From Tundrisphaera lichenicola (GTDB lineage: Bacteria > Planctomycetota > Planctomycetia > Isosphaerales > Isosphaeraceae): DNA of 64,000 nt. The stretch is from positions 992,001 through 1,056,000 of the forward strand of contig NZ_CP195106.1 of NCBI RefSeq assembly GCF_051175385.1, in the 5' to 3' direction. Positions 63,066 to 64,000 of this stretch are shown here, in pieces. Both the position numbers and the translations under genes were made by a program. Position 1 is the stretch's first letter; every line of letters starts with the position of its first letter. Below the pieces are notes generated by a model. The model saw only the letters and a list, made by a program, of their open reading frames with translations. It was not told the origin of the DNA and ran no database searches.

Positions 63066-64000
63066 TCACCGTTTGCGCGACGATTCGACGGGATGTCCCG
63101 CCGCCCAGAGGACGGCGTTGTGGACCAGTGCTCGATACGACGGATGCCCGAACGCCGATGGGCCATGCCCGAGCTGGATCGCGACCACCCTCGCCCCGTC
63201 CAGGGGGCTGACCCACGCCAGGTTCGTGTCGCTGGTCGGGTTGTCGGTGGTCAGCAACGGGCGGATCTTCGGGGACATCCGCAAATTCTTGTACGCTTCA
63301 TCCTGGATGTGAAAGGGGGCGAGGCCGGCGATTATCGGATGTTCTCCCGCCGGCGTGACGAAGATTTGCTGGTCGTCCTTGACGGACGATGACGGCGTGG
63401 CCCCGACCCGACTCAGGCGATAGCTCCCACCCACGGCTTCGTCGCACCACCAATCCCAACTTTGGAAGTTCAACAGGGCGTGATGGAGAACGACGACGCC
63501 TCCGCCCGACTCGACATAATCGCGCAGATGCTTCCTGGCGGGCTCATCGAGTTCGCGCGTGAAGTCGTACATGATCAGGACGTCATGCTTGCCGCGTATG
63601 TCGTCCTTGAAGGCCACCTCGCTGGTCACGTTCGGCAAGCCGTCGAGCTCGTCATAACCCTGGAAGAGAGAATAGAACGCGGCATCATGATCATGGCCGC
63701 CCGTGATCAACAACGCTCGTACCTTGTTCGTCTTTTGCTCGATTGATCCCTGTACAATCGGGAGACGGACCTTGCCAGTCGCGGCCCATTCGGCAGATCG
63801 CGCGAAGGTGGATTGGAAGGTCTTCTCGTGCATGGACGAGGCGTCATGCCCGAGCGTCAGCCCGACGACTCGCCCGTTCCCAGCCGAGGATGCGAGCAGG
63901 ATGGGCACAGCCTTACCTCCAGCCGGATCGGTGGCAGTGGCGATGACCTCGGCCGATGGACCGGCGACAAGCCCGCGATCGAGAGCATCGGCCGTCCTGA
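63066..64000 (-). CDS. tandem ThuA-domain protein, 5' end beyond the window
   Basis: The frame stays open to the window edge, so the N-terminus is missing. The visible ~310 residues start with the C-terminal part of one ThuA-like unit (SAEVIATATDPAGGKAVPIL, GRVVGLTLGHDASSMHEK). A second, complete ThuA-like unit follows: VRALLITGGHDHDAAFYSLF, DVLIMYDFTRELDE, YVESGGGVVVLHHALLNFQSWDWW and ARVVAIQLGHGPSAFGHPSYR. Fusion of two such units in one chain is unusual but coherent. Function is probably related to the ThuA gene at 61001. Confidence 0.83.
   Translation of the reverse strand, partial: RTADALDRGLVAGPSAEVIATATDPAGGKAVPILLASSAGNGRVVGLTLGHDASSMHEKTFQSTFARSAEWAATGKVRLPIVQGSIEQKTNKVRALLITGGHDHDAAFYSLFQGYDELDGLPNVTSEVAFKDDIRGKHDVLIMYDFTRELDEPARKHLRDYVESGGGVVVLHHALLNFQSWDWWCDEAVGGSYRLSRVGATPSSSVKDDQQIFVTPAGEHPIIAGLAPFHIQDEAYKNLRMSPKIRPLLTTDNPTSDTNLAWVSPLDGARVVAIQLGHGPSAFGHPSYRALVHNAVLWAAGHPVESSRKR

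Overview
The window looks like chromosomal DNA from a planctomycete, probably the Isosphaeraceae. The evidence is very high GC, secreted esterases and hydrolases, several sugar-phosphate isomerase-like TIM barrels, ThuA-like proteins, a ceramidase-like enzyme and a CE15-like esterase. This placement is inferred from gene content; no rRNA is present to confirm it.

Layout. 1-15.8 kb is ordinary chromosome: a zinc-ribbon/hydrolase fusion, an IS200-type element (569 bp) just upstream of a vanadium haloperoxidase, purC-aroC on the minus strand, two TIM-barrel isomerase-like proteins, a HAD phosphatase, a GT21-like glycosyltransferase, and a polar amino-acid ABC transporter with fused binding protein and permease. 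An ISAzo13-like IS (15813-17131) then abuts a tRNA-Ala(TGC) gene (17224-17296). A small island (about 17.3-22.5 kb) is bounded by 27-bp direct repeats of the tRNA 3' end. It is visibly AT-richer, has no integrase, and its main cargo gene is broken by an IS701-like and an IS5-like element inserted in tandem at one TTAG target, plus a homopolymer frameshift. Removing the two elements in silico restores one reading frame.

The centrepiece is a 24-kb one-directional cluster (25856-49938) encoding a phage-tail-like contractile injection system of the extracellular (eCIS) type. It has one sheath, a tube, a gp26-like baseplate protein, a DUF4255 cap protein, an AAA+ ATPase, a tube adaptor, a LysM-like protein, hub, gpV/VgrG-like spike, PAAR-like tip, gp25, two baseplate-J proteins, a P2-I-like tail protein and a large beta-helix protein. 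There are no capsid, terminase, lysis or T6SS membrane-complex genes. A 1015-residue protein carries the eCIS-associated DUF4157 domain (HExxH), an HNH-like motif and a tandem IPGL repeat; it is the best cargo/effector candidate. No conventional long coiled-coil tape measure is visible.

50-64 kb returns to secreted catabolic functions: a multi-SGNH hydrolase, ceramidase-like and prolyl-oligopeptidase-like enzymes, a CE15-like esterase, ThuA-like proteins and another TIM-barrel isomerase. An internally deleted IS630 splits an EF-hand gene whose frame is restored on precise excision. The last gene runs off the window edge.
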